A stretch of 7,907 nucleotides of DNA from assembly GCA_004298725.1 (NCBI GenBank), contig SCQA01000006.1:1-7907 (forward strand), written 5' to 3'. The position numbers were made by a program, and so were the translations under genes. This document shows, in pieces, positions 1 through 6,944 of this stretch. Positions within the stretch are counted from its first letter, which is position 1; each line of letters begins with the position of its first letter. Under the pieces are notes generated by a model. That model was given only the letters and a program-made list of their open reading frames with translations. It searched no databases and was not told the origin of the DNA. The stretch is from a bacterium (GTDB lineage Bacteria > Desulfobacterota > GWC2-55-46).

Positions 1-82
1 TTTTGGCGGCAAGAGCTTTACTCCGTTTGGCTCGCTGTCACGCGACGGCAACGCCTACCTTCAGGCAAGGTTTGAATTTTAA
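1..82 (+). CDS. 3' end of an outer-membrane beta-barrel-type protein (partial)
   Basis: Only the last 26 codons and a TAA stop (80-82) lie in the window; the reading frame begins at base 2. The tail ends in ARFEF, so the final residue is phenylalanine in an alternating hydrophobic/polar strand. This is the usual C-terminal signature recognised by the BAM machinery in porins, TonB-dependent receptors and other outer-membrane barrels. The family cannot be named from so little sequence. It is separated from the next gene by 112 bases containing a likely terminator and a promoter, so it is probably a separate transcription unit. An outer-membrane protein next to a metal-efflux operon may be functionally related, but that is a guess. 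Confidence 0.6.
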   Translation, partial: FGGKSFTPFGSLSRDGNAYLQARFEF

Positions 83-108
83 GACGCGGTTTTTTCGCTT
101 AATAAAGG

Positions 109-127
109 AAAAGGCCGCGGCTTTTTT
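109..127 (+). terminator. Candidate rho-independent terminator of the upstream gene
   Basis: The sequence AAAAGGC-CGCG-GCTTTTTT can fold into a hairpin of about 7 bp, including one G-T wobble, with a CGCG loop. The T-run partly serves as the 3' arm. It lies 27 bases after the stop of the upstream partial gene and before the repressor promoter, where a terminator would be expected. The stem is short, and the hairpin is symmetric enough that it could act in both directions. Confidence 0.45.
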
Positions 128-136
128 GCGCATCAA

Positions 137-155
137 ATTCTACAGAGTGTAGAAT
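137..155. promoter_or_regulatory. Operator dyad 1 (BlaI/CopY-type)
   Basis: This is a perfect 8-bp inverted repeat with a 3-base centre, ATTCTACA-GAG-TGTAGAAT. It contains TACA and TGTA half-sites as in the operators of BlaI/MecI/CopY winged-helix repressors. As I recall those operators, the usual spacing is TACA-N2-TGTA, so N3 here is slightly unusual. The dyad is directly upstream of the -35 box of the main promoter and of a gene for this repressor family, so it is very likely an autoregulatory site. Confidence 0.8.
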
Positions 156-159
156 GGAC

Positions 160-188
160 TTGACATTCTACATGGTGTAGAATAAACT
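160..188 (+). promoter_or_regulatory. Sigma70-type promoter of the efflux operon
   Basis: A perfect -35 hexamer TTGACA (160-165) is followed after 17 bases by TAAACT (183-188), a 4/6 match to the -10 consensus. The predicted transcription start falls at about 194-196, on or next to the ATG at 195. Operator dyad 2 occupies the spacer. A weaker alternative uses TAGAAT (150-155), the 3' arm of dyad 1, as -10 with a poor -35 TTGCGC at 126-131. In either arrangement the promoter is covered by repressor sites. Confidence 0.65.
165..183. promoter_or_regulatory. Operator dyad 2 (BlaI/CopY-type)
   Basis: This second dyad, ATTCTACA-TGG-TGTAGAAT, has both arms identical to those of dyad 1 and differs only in two of the three central bases. 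Its centre lies 28 bp from the centre of dyad 1. It fills the spacer between the TTGACA -35 box and the candidate -10 box, so a bound dimer should block RNA polymerase directly. Exact repetition of both arms in a 112-bp gap is strong evidence for a functional operator pair. Confidence 0.82.
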
Positions 189-194
189 TGAAAC

Positions 195-641
195 ATGAAG
201 ATTGGTTTTAAAAACATAGAGGCGCGCGCATTGAATGATAAGGACAAGGGGCGCGCTCATGCGGTGCTTGGGCCGCTTGAACGCGACGTAATGGAAGTAC
301 TCTGGGCTGATGACGGCGTCTGCGGCAAAGACGTATTTAACGGTTTAAGAGAGCAACGCGAGATAGCGCTGACAACCGTGCTTACGGTGCTTGACAGGCT
401 CGTTAAAAAAGGCTTTGTTAAAAAAGACGCCACGAAGACCGTAAATGTTTTTACGCCCGCTTGCACAAAAGACGAATTCGGCAAGAAAGTCTCAGCCGAG
501 GTCTTCAAAAGCCTCTTTGATATTTCAACCGGCGGAGCCTCGGCTTCGTTCGTTGACGTGCTTGCAAAAACAGACCCGGTTGAACTTGACAGGCTTAGCG
601 AACTTATTGAAAAGAAGAAAAAGGAACTAAAAAGGCGTTAG
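195..641 (+). CDS. BlaI/MecI/CopY-family transcriptional repressor
   Basis: This 148-residue protein belongs to the penicillinase-repressor family of winged-helix dimers that bind TACA/TGTA dyads. The family core begins at LGPLERDVMEVLW (residues 25-37). The recognition-helix region TTVLTVLDRLVKKGFVKK (60-77) is nearly canonical, and a charged C-terminal helix (about 127-148) fits the dimerisation domain. Its cysteines are only C43 and C90, so the C-terminal CxC metal cluster of CopY is absent, and no BlaR1/MecR1 sensor-protease gene follows in the window. ATG 195 has no Shine-Dalgarno sequence. TTG 231, preceded by GAGG, is a possible alternative giving 136 residues with the core intact. The two dyads just upstream and the CusCBA genes downstream imply an autoregulated repressor of metal efflux. 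The inducer is not evident from the sequence. Confidence 0.9.
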   Translation: MKIGFKNIEARALNDKDKGRAHAVLGPLERDVMEVLWADDGVCGKDVFNGLREQREIALTTVLTVLDRLVKKGFVKKDATKTVNVFTPACTKDEFGKKVSAEVFKSLFDISTGGASASFVDVLAKTDPVELDRLSELIEKKKKELKRR

Positions 642-674
642 CGGGTTGTCAATTTATTCTTCTGTTCAGTTCTA

Positions 675-681
675 AAGGAGG
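675..681 (+). promoter_or_regulatory. Ribosome-binding site choosing ATG 687 over GTG 684
   Basis: AAGGAGG lies 5 bases before ATG 687 but only 2 bases before the in-frame GTG at 684. The spacing therefore favours ATG 687 as the start of the FixH/YtkA-like gene. Confidence 0.7.
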
Positions 682-686
682 CAGTG

Positions 687-1082
687 ATGAAACGAAAAGG
701 ATTTTTCACGGTAGTTTTGCTGTCCATCTTTTTAACTGTTTTCGCGTTATCTGCTTTTGCGCCTGCCCGCGCTGAAGAGGTAACTTCGGGAGCGGCCATA
801 AAGTGGGCTATGAAGATCAAGCCGCTAAACAACACGATTGATTTGACGTTGACTGACGCGAGGACCGGCAAGCCCATTACCAAGGCGAAAGTAACGGCTG
901 TAATAACCATGCCGGACGGAAACAAGGTTACAAAGGAACTAAAAGGCATGAAGATGGGCAAGACGTATTCGTTTATGAATACGGCGGATTTTTCGTTAAA
1001 AGGCCCGTATTTCTTCAAAGTTGACGTGAAGGCCGGAAAGAAAAAAGTGAAGTTCGATTTCCGCTACGAAGTAAAAAATTAA
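687..1082 (+). CDS. FixH/YtkA-like secreted protein of the efflux operon
   Basis: This 131-residue protein starts with a clear Sec signal peptide: basic MKRK, a hydrophobic core at about 6-24, then APARA with probable cleavage before E30. The mature part of about 100 residues looks like an all-beta, Ig-like domain. The stretch LTLTDARTGKPITKAKVTAVITMPDG (starting near residue 53) resembles the YtkA/FixH-like domain often found beside heavy-metal RND pumps. Methionines M75, M88, M90 and M97 could bind Cu(I)/Ag(I) in the periplasm, but no CopC-type His site is visible. It follows the repressor by 45 bases and precedes the channel gene by 20 bases, so it is likely in the operon. The family call rests on pattern, length and context. 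The exact function of such proteins in efflux operons is not established. Confidence 0.7.
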   Translation: MKRKGFFTVVLLSIFLTVFALSAFAPARAEEVTSGAAIKWAMKIKPLNNTIDLTLTDARTGKPITKAKVTAVITMPDGNKVTKELKGMKMGKTYSFMNTADFSLKGPYFFKVDVKAGKKKVKFDFRYEVKN

Positions 1083-1102
1083 GGCGCGCTCCGGATATAA
1101 AG

Positions 1103-2380
1103 ATGAAAAACTTTAAAATTCTTAAATATGCCTTTATGGCGCTACTGCTCTTTGGGCTTTTTCCTCCTGATATTTTTGCCGCTACGCCGATCTCTTTGCG
1201 TGATTTGCTTGCCGAGGCCATGTCCAATAACCCGGAATTGCGCGCTTTAAAAGAGCGTTACGGCGCAAGGCTGGCGCGCGTTTATTACGAGGGCGCGCTT
1301 GACGACCCCGCGTTGAAGGTGGAGATGGAAGACCTCGCAAGCAAAAAACCTTATAACAACGGCCCGGGTAACGCCATGCAAACAAGATATACCTTAAGCC
1401 AGATGTTTCCGTTTCCTGGGAAGAGGTCCGCCAAGGAGAAGATAGCCGAGAAAGAGGCGCTTGTTTCAAAGGCCGAGTTTGAATCCAAGGCGGTGGAAAT
1501 CGCTTACATGGTCAAAGAGGCCTATTACGCGTACGCTTATGCCTCGCTGGCGATAAAGATAAACGGTGAAGTAAAAGAACTTTTGTCGTACATATCGAGC
1601 ATAGTGCAAAGCAGGTATTCAGTTGGGCAAGCGTTACAGCAGGACGTGATAAAGGCGCAGTTCGAGGCCGCCATGCTGACAAACGAGCTGATAGCGCTTA
1701 CGGCTGAAAGAGACGGCATGGAGGAAAGGTTGAAAGCCCTTCTTGACAGGCACGCGGATCTGCCGCTTGGCGAGCCTGCCTTGCCGAAGCTGGAAAAAGC
1801 GGACGCGTCTGCATACGCGTTTACGAATGCCTCCGGCGCACTAAACCCGGAGATAAAGGCGGTGGAGTACGAGTTGCAGGCAAGCGAGATGTCCGTTGAT
1901 CTGGCTAAAAGGAATTATTACCCTGATTTTATGGTAGGGGTGGCGCCTGTGCAGAGGGACGGCAGGTTCGACACGTATGATTTTATGTTTCAAATAAACA
2001 TACCGCTGTGGAGAAGCAAGTACGACAGCCAGACAAAAGAGGCCATATCAAACGCGGGTTCGGCAAGGTTGAGGCTTTCAGCCCAAAGGAACAAAAAAGC
2101 TTTTGAAATAAAAGAGGCTCTTTTAAAAGTTTCTGCCGCGTACAAGACCGCGGAACTCTATGAAACGAGTCTTGTGCCGCAGGCCGAGATGTCTTTTGAA
2201 TCCGCGCTTAAGGGGTATCAGTCCGGCAAATCCGATTTTCTTACGCTTCTTGACACCGGACGCTCTTTGAAAAAAACCAAGATTGAGCGCGCAGGCTCTT
2301 TCATGGATTACAAAAAGAAGCTTGCCATGCTGGAAAAGGCCGTCGGCGCGGAGTTAGACAATAAGGAGGGCGCAAGATGA
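1103..2380 (+). CDS. cusC: CusC/TolC-type outer-membrane efflux channel
   Basis: At 425 residues this is the usual size for the outer-membrane channel of a tripartite heavy-metal pump. A signal peptide (hydrophobic 8-22, PPDIFA, cleavage near residue 26) is followed by two tandem OEP repeats at about 30-215 and 245-415. Repeat landmarks occur twice: NPEL at 43 and NPEI at 248, and RYSVGQALQQDVIKAQ at 171 matched by GYQSGKSDFLTLLD at 371. Long helical stretches at 110-215 and 308-415 fit the periplasmic tunnel. The protein contains no cysteine, so it cannot be a lipoprotein like E. coli CusC. The start has only a weak CGGA ribosome-binding site at 1092. Its stop overlaps the adaptor start (ATGA), implying translational coupling. 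Specificity is inferred from the neighbouring CusA-type pump. Confidence 0.88.
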   Translation: MKNFKILKYAFMALLLFGLFPPDIFAATPISLRDLLAEAMSNNPELRALKERYGARLARVYYEGALDDPALKVEMEDLASKKPYNNGPGNAMQTRYTLSQMFPFPGKRSAKEKIAEKEALVSKAEFESKAVEIAYMVKEAYYAYAYASLAIKINGEVKELLSYISSIVQSRYSVGQALQQDVIKAQFEAAMLTNELIALTAERDGMEERLKALLDRHADLPLGEPALPKLEKADASAYAFTNASGALNPEIKAVEYELQASEMSVDLAKRNYYPDFMVGVAPVQRDGRFDTYDFMFQINIPLWRSKYDSQTKEAISNAGSARLRLSAQRNKKAFEIKEALLKVSAAYKTAELYETSLVPQAEMSFESALKGYQSGKSDFLTLLDTGRSLKKTKIERAGSFMDYKKKLAMLEKAVGAELDNKEGAR

Positions 2381-3771
2381 GAAGGTTTCTCTTCGGCTTC
2401 ACATTCCTTGGCATTGGCCTTGCGGCCGGCGTAGTAACGATGGTATTTTACGCGAAACTGCGCCCGAAGGAAGACGGAACCGTTACGCGCGTCGCGGAGC
2501 ATAAAAAGACCGATAAGAAGATTCTCTTTTACCGTCATCCTATGAATCCGCAGGTGCTGTCCACGGAGCCTAAGAAAGATGAAATGGGCATGGATTACGT
2601 GCCGGTGTACGCTGGAGGCGGGCAAGCGCCGCCTTTGAATGACTCCAGACAGGTCATAAACGAGCCGTCCGGCATTGTGCGGCTGACGCCTGAAAAAATG
2701 CAGAGGGTAGGCGTTAAGTCGGAAGAGGCGCGCGAGAGGACGCTAAAGCGCGTAATAAGAACCATAGGCAGGGTGGAGCCCGTCGAAGACCTTGTTTATA
2801 ACATCAACACTAAGATTTCCGGTTGGGTTGAAAAACTCTACGTAAACAGGACGGATTTGATGGTGCGGCAGGGAGAGCCGCTACTTGAATTATACAGCCC
2901 CGACCTTGTAACGGCGCAGGAGGAGTACCTTCTTGCGCGGCGCTCTTTTGAAAAGGTGAAGGACACCACGTACCCTGACGTAAAAAACAACGCCGAGAGC
3001 CTTGTGGAAGCGTCAAGAAAAAGGTTGAAGTTCTGGGATATTTCCGACGACCAGATAAAGCGGCTTGCCGAAACAGGCAAGCCCACGAGAACCTTGGCCA
3101 TAAAGGCTCCGGCCCACGGAAGCGTAACCGAGAAGATGGTCGTGGAAGGGCAAAAGATAGAGCCGGGCGAGACGTTATTTAGAATCATAGACCACGCAAA
3201 GGTATGGGTGTACGGCGAGATTTATGAAAACGAGTTGTCTTACATAAAGATTGGCGACGAGGCAGTTATGTCGCCGTCGTACGCGCCTCAGGAAGTTTAC
3301 AAAGGCAAGATTGAGCATATTTACAGCCACCTTGGGTCAGTGCGTTACGAGCAGGGCAAAGAGACCGAGGTGCGAACCGCCAAGGTGCGTTTTGAATTGC
3401 CGAACTCCGGCGGCAGGTTGAAGCTTGGCATGTATTTAAACGTTGAATTGTCCGCTGTGGCGGTCTCAAAGGCGTTGTCCGTGCCGGATTCCGCGGTGAT
3501 AGATTCGGGCAAGGCGCAGTTCGTTATAATTGACAGGAAGGACGGCTCATTCGAGCCGAGGGCCGTGGCAATAGGCGTTAAATCGGAAGGATATTATGAG
3601 ATAAAGAGCGGCCTTAAAAAAGGCGACATGGTCGTAACGTCCGCTAATTTTCTAATTGATTCCGAAAGCAATTTAAAGGCCGCGCTTGGGGCCATGGTGG
3701 CGCCGCAAAGCAACGTTTTAACCCCTGCTGAAGCTACAGCCCGGCCTCCGGCTAAAGCTCACGCACATTAG
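2377..3771 (+). CDS. cusB: CusB-type periplasmic adaptor (membrane fusion protein) of Cu/Ag RND efflux
   Basis: This 464-residue adaptor links the RND pump to the outer-membrane channel. An N-terminal membrane anchor (about 5-25) precedes a heavy-metal-binding domain at 51-78: YRHPMNPQ followed by DEMGMDYVPVY. H54, M56, M70 and M72 are likely metal ligands, and this version lacks the CPxCGM cysteines found in other HMBD domains. Two lipoyl-like half-motifs lie at about 142-178 and 240-278 around a helical hairpin (about 178-235). Beta-barrel and membrane-proximal domains extend to about 435. The protein ends in AHAH, a possible extra metal site. AAGGAGGG at 2363-2370 is well placed for ATG 2377, which overlaps the channel gene stop by 4 bases. 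Known CusB proteins hand Cu(I)/Ag(I) to CusA; the same role is inferred here. Confidence 0.92.
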   Translation: MRRFLFGFTFLGIGLAAGVVTMVFYAKLRPKEDGTVTRVAEHKKTDKKILFYRHPMNPQVLSTEPKKDEMGMDYVPVYAGGGQAPPLNDSRQVINEPSGIVRLTPEKMQRVGVKSEEARERTLKRVIRTIGRVEPVEDLVYNINTKISGWVEKLYVNRTDLMVRQGEPLLELYSPDLVTAQEEYLLARRSFEKVKDTTYPDVKNNAESLVEASRKRLKFWDISDDQIKRLAETGKPTRTLAIKAPAHGSVTEKMVVEGQKIEPGETLFRIIDHAKVWVYGEIYENELSYIKIGDEAVMSPSYAPQEVYKGKIEHIYSHLGSVRYEQGKETEVRTAKVRFELPNSGGRLKLGMYLNVELSAVAVSKALSVPDSAVIDSGKAQFVIIDRKDGSFEPRAVAIGVKSEGYYEIKSGLKKGDMVVTSANFLIDSESNLKAALGAMVAPQSNVLTPAEATARPPAKAHAH

Positions 3772-3791
3772 GCGCGTGAAGGTCGCAACCC

Positions 3792-6700
3792 ATGCTAAAA
3801 CGCATAATTGAACTTTCCATAAAAAACAGGCTTATCGTAATCCTTATGACGTTCTTTGCCGTAGGCATCGGTCTGTGGGCGCTCTTTCGCACCCCGATAG
3901 ACGCGATACCAGATCTGTCGGACGCGCAGGTGATTATTTATACCGAATACCCCGGGCAGGCCCCGCAGGTCGTGGAAGATCAGGTAACTTACGCTCTTAC
4001 AACCGCCATGCTCGCGGTGCCGAAGGCAAAGGTCGTACGCGGGTATTCGTTCTTCGGGGCGTCGTTCGTTTACATCATATTCGATGAAGGCACGGACATT
4101 TACTGGGCAAGAAGCAGGGTGCTCGAGTACCTTAACTTCGCCTCTGCAAAGCTTCCGAAGGGCGTGTCACCGTCCCTTGGTCCGGATGCCACGGGCGTAG
4201 GCTGGATATTTGAATATACCGTCGAGGGCAAGGGCTACAGCCTCGCGGAGCTTCGCTCGATACAGGACTGGTACGTAAGGTATCAGCTTACGAAGGCGCC
4301 GGGTGTTTCAGAGGTGGCGTCAATAGGCGGTTTTGTAAAGCAGTATCAGGTAAATATCGACCCTAATAAACTTATAGCCTACGGCGTGTCCGTAAAAAAT
4401 GTCATAGACGCCATAAAGATGAGTAATTCAGACGTAGGCGGCAGAACGCTTGAGATGACCGAGCGCGAGTACATGGTAAGAGGGCTTGGTTACATAACAA
4501 GCGCGCCGGACATAGAAAACACGGTTATAAAGGCTGATAGGACGGGCACGCCCGTGCGCGTCAAGGACGTAGCGAGAGTCGAGCTTGGGCCCGAGGAAAG
4601 GCGCGGCATAACAGAGCTTAACGGCGAGGGCGAGGTCGTCGGCGGCATAGTGGTAATGCGTTTCAATGAAAACGCTCTTGAGACGATTCATAACGTGAAA
4701 ACGAAGCTGAAAGAGCTTGAAGCAGGGCTTCCTCCCGGCGTTACGATAAGGCCGGTGTACGACCGCAGTCACCTCATACACAGGGCAATAGACAACCTGA
4801 AAGAAAAGCTGATTGAAGAGTTCATAATAGTTTCAATCGTGTGCGTGGCGTTTCTCTTGCACTTCAGAAGCGCGCTTGTGGCCATACTCATGCTTCCCGT
4901 CGGGATACTCTTGTCTTTTACCGTTATGTACTTAATGGGAATAAACGCCAATATAATGAGCCTTGGCGGCATAGCCATTGCAATTGGCGCGATGATAGAC
5001 GGCGCCATAGTGATGATAGAGAACGCGCATAAGCACTTGGAAAAAGACCACGCTGGCAAAGACCGCTGGAGCGTAATAGCGGACGCGGCCAAGGAGGTCG
5101 GGCCAGCGCTCTTTTTCTCGCTTCTTATCATAACCGTTTCGTTCATGCCGATATTCACGCTTGAGGCGCAGGAGGGGCGCCTGTTTAAGCCGCTTGCCTT
5201 TACCAAGACGTTTGCAATGGGCGCGTCCGCCATTCTGTCCGTTACGCTTGTGCCGGTGCTGATGGGCTTGCTGATACGCGGTAGAATCATGCCGGAGGAG
5301 AGAAACCCGATAACAAGGTTAGCGGTATGGATTTACAGGCCGGCCATTGACGTTATTCTAAAACACAAGAAGGCCGTTGTCGCCTTTGCAATCGCGGCGC
5401 TTATCGTTACGGCGTTTCCGCTCTCCCGCCTTGGCACCGAGTTCATGCCCGCGCTTGACGAAGGCACGCTTCTTTTCATGCCGGTAACGCTTCCAAGCGT
5501 TTCAGTTACTAAGGCCGCTGAAATTTTACAGACGCAGGACAGGATAATCAAGAGCTTCCCCGAGGTTGACAGCGTCCTCGGAAAAGCCGGCAGGGCGCTT
5601 ACCGCCACCGACCCCGCGCCCATGGAAATGTTCGAAACGCTTGTAAACTTAAAGCCGAAAAGCGAGTGGCGGCCGGGCATGACAACCGGGCGGCTTGTTG
5701 ATGAAATGAACACTGCTCTTGATTTGCCCGGCGTTACCAATGCGTGGACAATGCCTATAAAGGCAAGGATAGACATGCTTTCAACCGGCATAAGGACTCC
5801 GGTGGGTATAAAGGTATTCGGCAAGAATCTGGACGAGCTTGAAAAGGTGGCGCTTAGCGTTGAAACAGCGGTGAAAGCCGTGCCCGGAGCTTCAAGCGTA
5901 TACGCGGAAAGAGTCTCCGGCGGATATTACCTTGATATAAAGATAAAACGCCTTGAGGCCGCGCGCTACGGACTGCGGGCCGAGGAGATTCAGGGCGTGG
6001 TAATGTCCGCCATAGGCGGAGAGAATATCACGACAACGGTCGAGGGGCTTGAGCGTTATCCGGTGAACGTCCGCTATAAACGCGAACTCCGTGACGACGT
6101 CACGAAGGTTTCGCGCGTGCTCATACCGACGATGGGCGGGCAGTATTTGCCGCTCTCTCAGGTGGCGGATATAGAAATAAAAACAGGCCCTCCGGCTATT
6201 AAAACGGAAAACGCGCAACTTACCACGTGGATATTCGTTGACGTAAGAGGCTCCGACATAGGCGGCTTCGTTACCAAGGCCAAAGAAGCCGTAAGCGCCA
6301 ACGTCAAATTTCCGCCCGGTTACTACGTAACATGGAGCGGCCAGTATGAATACATGCAGAGGGCATATGCCAAACTTAAGATTATAATACCGCTTACGCT
6401 TGCGATAATCTTTTTGCTTCTTTACTTCAATTTTAATTCCATCACCGAATGCCTAATCATACTGCTTGCCATTCCGTTTTCGTTAATCGGCGCTGGCTGG
6501 ATGCTTTATTTATTGGGTTACAATATCAGCATAGGCGTCGCGGTGGGCTTTCTCGCGCTTGCCGGGCTTGACGCTGAAATGGGTATAGTCATGCTTATAT
6601 ATTTAAATCACGCTTACGCCGCCAAAAAAGACGCGGGCAAAATGAATACGCTTAAAGACCTTCAAGAGGCAGTTATAGAGGGTTCCGTAATGAGGGTGCG

Positions 6701-6893
6701 CCCGAAGCTGATGACAATAACCGCGATTATAGCGGGCCTTGTGCCCATTATGTGGTCAACGGGAACGGGTGCGGACGTTATGAAGCGCATTGCCGCGCCG
6801 ATGGTCGGCGGCATGTTCACGTCCGCATTGCTTGAGCTTCTGGTGCTTCCGGCGATATTCGTGCTTTGGAAACAGAGACAGTTCAAGAGGTGA
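3792..6893 (+). CDS. cusA: CusA-type heavy-metal RND transporter (Cu(I)/Ag(I) proton antiporter)
   Basis: At 1033 residues this is a full-length HME-family RND pump, with TM1 at about 13-30, TM2-6 at 341-496, TM7 at 526-545 and TM8-12 at 863-1025. TM4 carries the family signature GAMIDGAIVMIENAHK (399-414). By alignment from memory to E. coli CusA, the periplasmic methionine triad is present as M563 (LLFMP), M613 (MEMFE) and M662 (RIDML), together with the transmembrane methionines M401, M408, M476 and M491. The proton-relay residues D403, E929 and K972 are also present. This points to Cu(I)/Ag(I) rather than the divalent metals handled by CzcA. The CusA funnel pair M271/M755 appears to be replaced by E269 and N745. 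Start ATG 3792 has GAAGGT 8 bases upstream, and the gene follows the adaptor by 20 bases. No frameshift or truncation is seen. Confidence 0.95.
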   Translation: MLKRIIELSIKNRLIVILMTFFAVGIGLWALFRTPIDAIPDLSDAQVIIYTEYPGQAPQVVEDQVTYALTTAMLAVPKAKVVRGYSFFGASFVYIIFDEGTDIYWARSRVLEYLNFASAKLPKGVSPSLGPDATGVGWIFEYTVEGKGYSLAELRSIQDWYVRYQLTKAPGVSEVASIGGFVKQYQVNIDPNKLIAYGVSVKNVIDAIKMSNSDVGGRTLEMTEREYMVRGLGYITSAPDIENTVIKADRTGTPVRVKDVARVELGPEERRGITELNGEGEVVGGIVVMRFNENALETIHNVKTKLKELEAGLPPGVTIRPVYDRSHLIHRAIDNLKEKLIEEFIIVSIVCVAFLLHFRSALVAILMLPVGILLSFTVMYLMGINANIMSLGGIAIAIGAMIDGAIVMIENAHKHLEKDHAGKDRWSVIADAAKEVGPALFFSLLIITVSFMPIFTLEAQEGRLFKPLAFTKTFAMGASAILSVTLVPVLMGLLIRGRIMPEERNPITRLAVWIYRPAIDVILKHKKAVVAFAIAALIVTAFPLSRLGTEFMPALDEGTLLFMPVTLPSVSVTKAAEILQTQDRIIKSFPEVDSVLGKAGRALTATDPAPMEMFETLVNLKPKSEWRPGMTTGRLVDEMNTALDLPGVTNAWTMPIKARIDMLSTGIRTPVGIKVFGKNLDELEKVALSVETAVKAVPGASSVYAERVSGGYYLDIKIKRLEAARYGLRAEEIQGVVMSAIGGENITTTVEGLERYPVNVRYKRELRDDVTKVSRVLIPTMGGQYLPLSQVADIEIKTGPPAIKTENAQLTTWIFVDVRGSDIGGFVTKAKEAVSANVKFPPGYYVTWSGQYEYMQRAYAKLKIIIPLTLAIIFLLLYFNFNSITECLIILLAIPFSLIGAGWMLYLLGYNISIGVAVGFLALAGLDAEMGIVMLIYLNHAYAAKKDAGKMNTLKDLQEAVIEGSVMRVRPKLMTITAIIAGLVPIMWSTGTGADVMKRIAAPMVGGMFTSALLELLVLPAIFVLWKQRQFKR

Positions 6894-6928
6894 TAATCCG
6901 TCAAAACAAAGAAGCAGACAACATGAAA

Positions 6929-6934
6929 AAGGAG
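6929..6934 (+). promoter_or_regulatory. Ribosome-binding site choosing ATG 6945
   Basis: AAGGAG lies 10 bases before ATG 6945 and only 1 base before an in-frame TTG at 6936, which rules out the longer reading. ATG 6945 also opens directly into a normal signal peptide. Confidence 0.65.
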
Positions 6935-6944
6935 ATTGCTTACG

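Noticed and set aside
84..100. Small GCG/CGC hairpin around a T-run, considered as a second terminator
   Set aside because: The stem would be only three base pairs and the T-run lies in the loop, so it is not a credible terminator.
4769..5290. Minus-strand open frame of 173 codons inside the pump gene
   Set aside because: It lies entirely antisense to conserved transmembrane segments of the CusA-type protein, and its low-complexity translation is typical of a shadow frame.
5568..5760. Possibility that the pump is a CzcA-type Zn/Co/Cd exporter
   Set aside because: The methionine triad contexts (FMP, MEMFE, RIDML) and the transmembrane methionines fit the monovalent Cu/Ag subgroup.
6894..6944. 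Gap after the pump gene, checked for a terminator, promoter or further operator dyad
   Set aside because: No stable hairpin with T-run, no good -35/-10 pair and no TACA/TGTA dyad are visible, so read-through into the TRASH gene is more likely.
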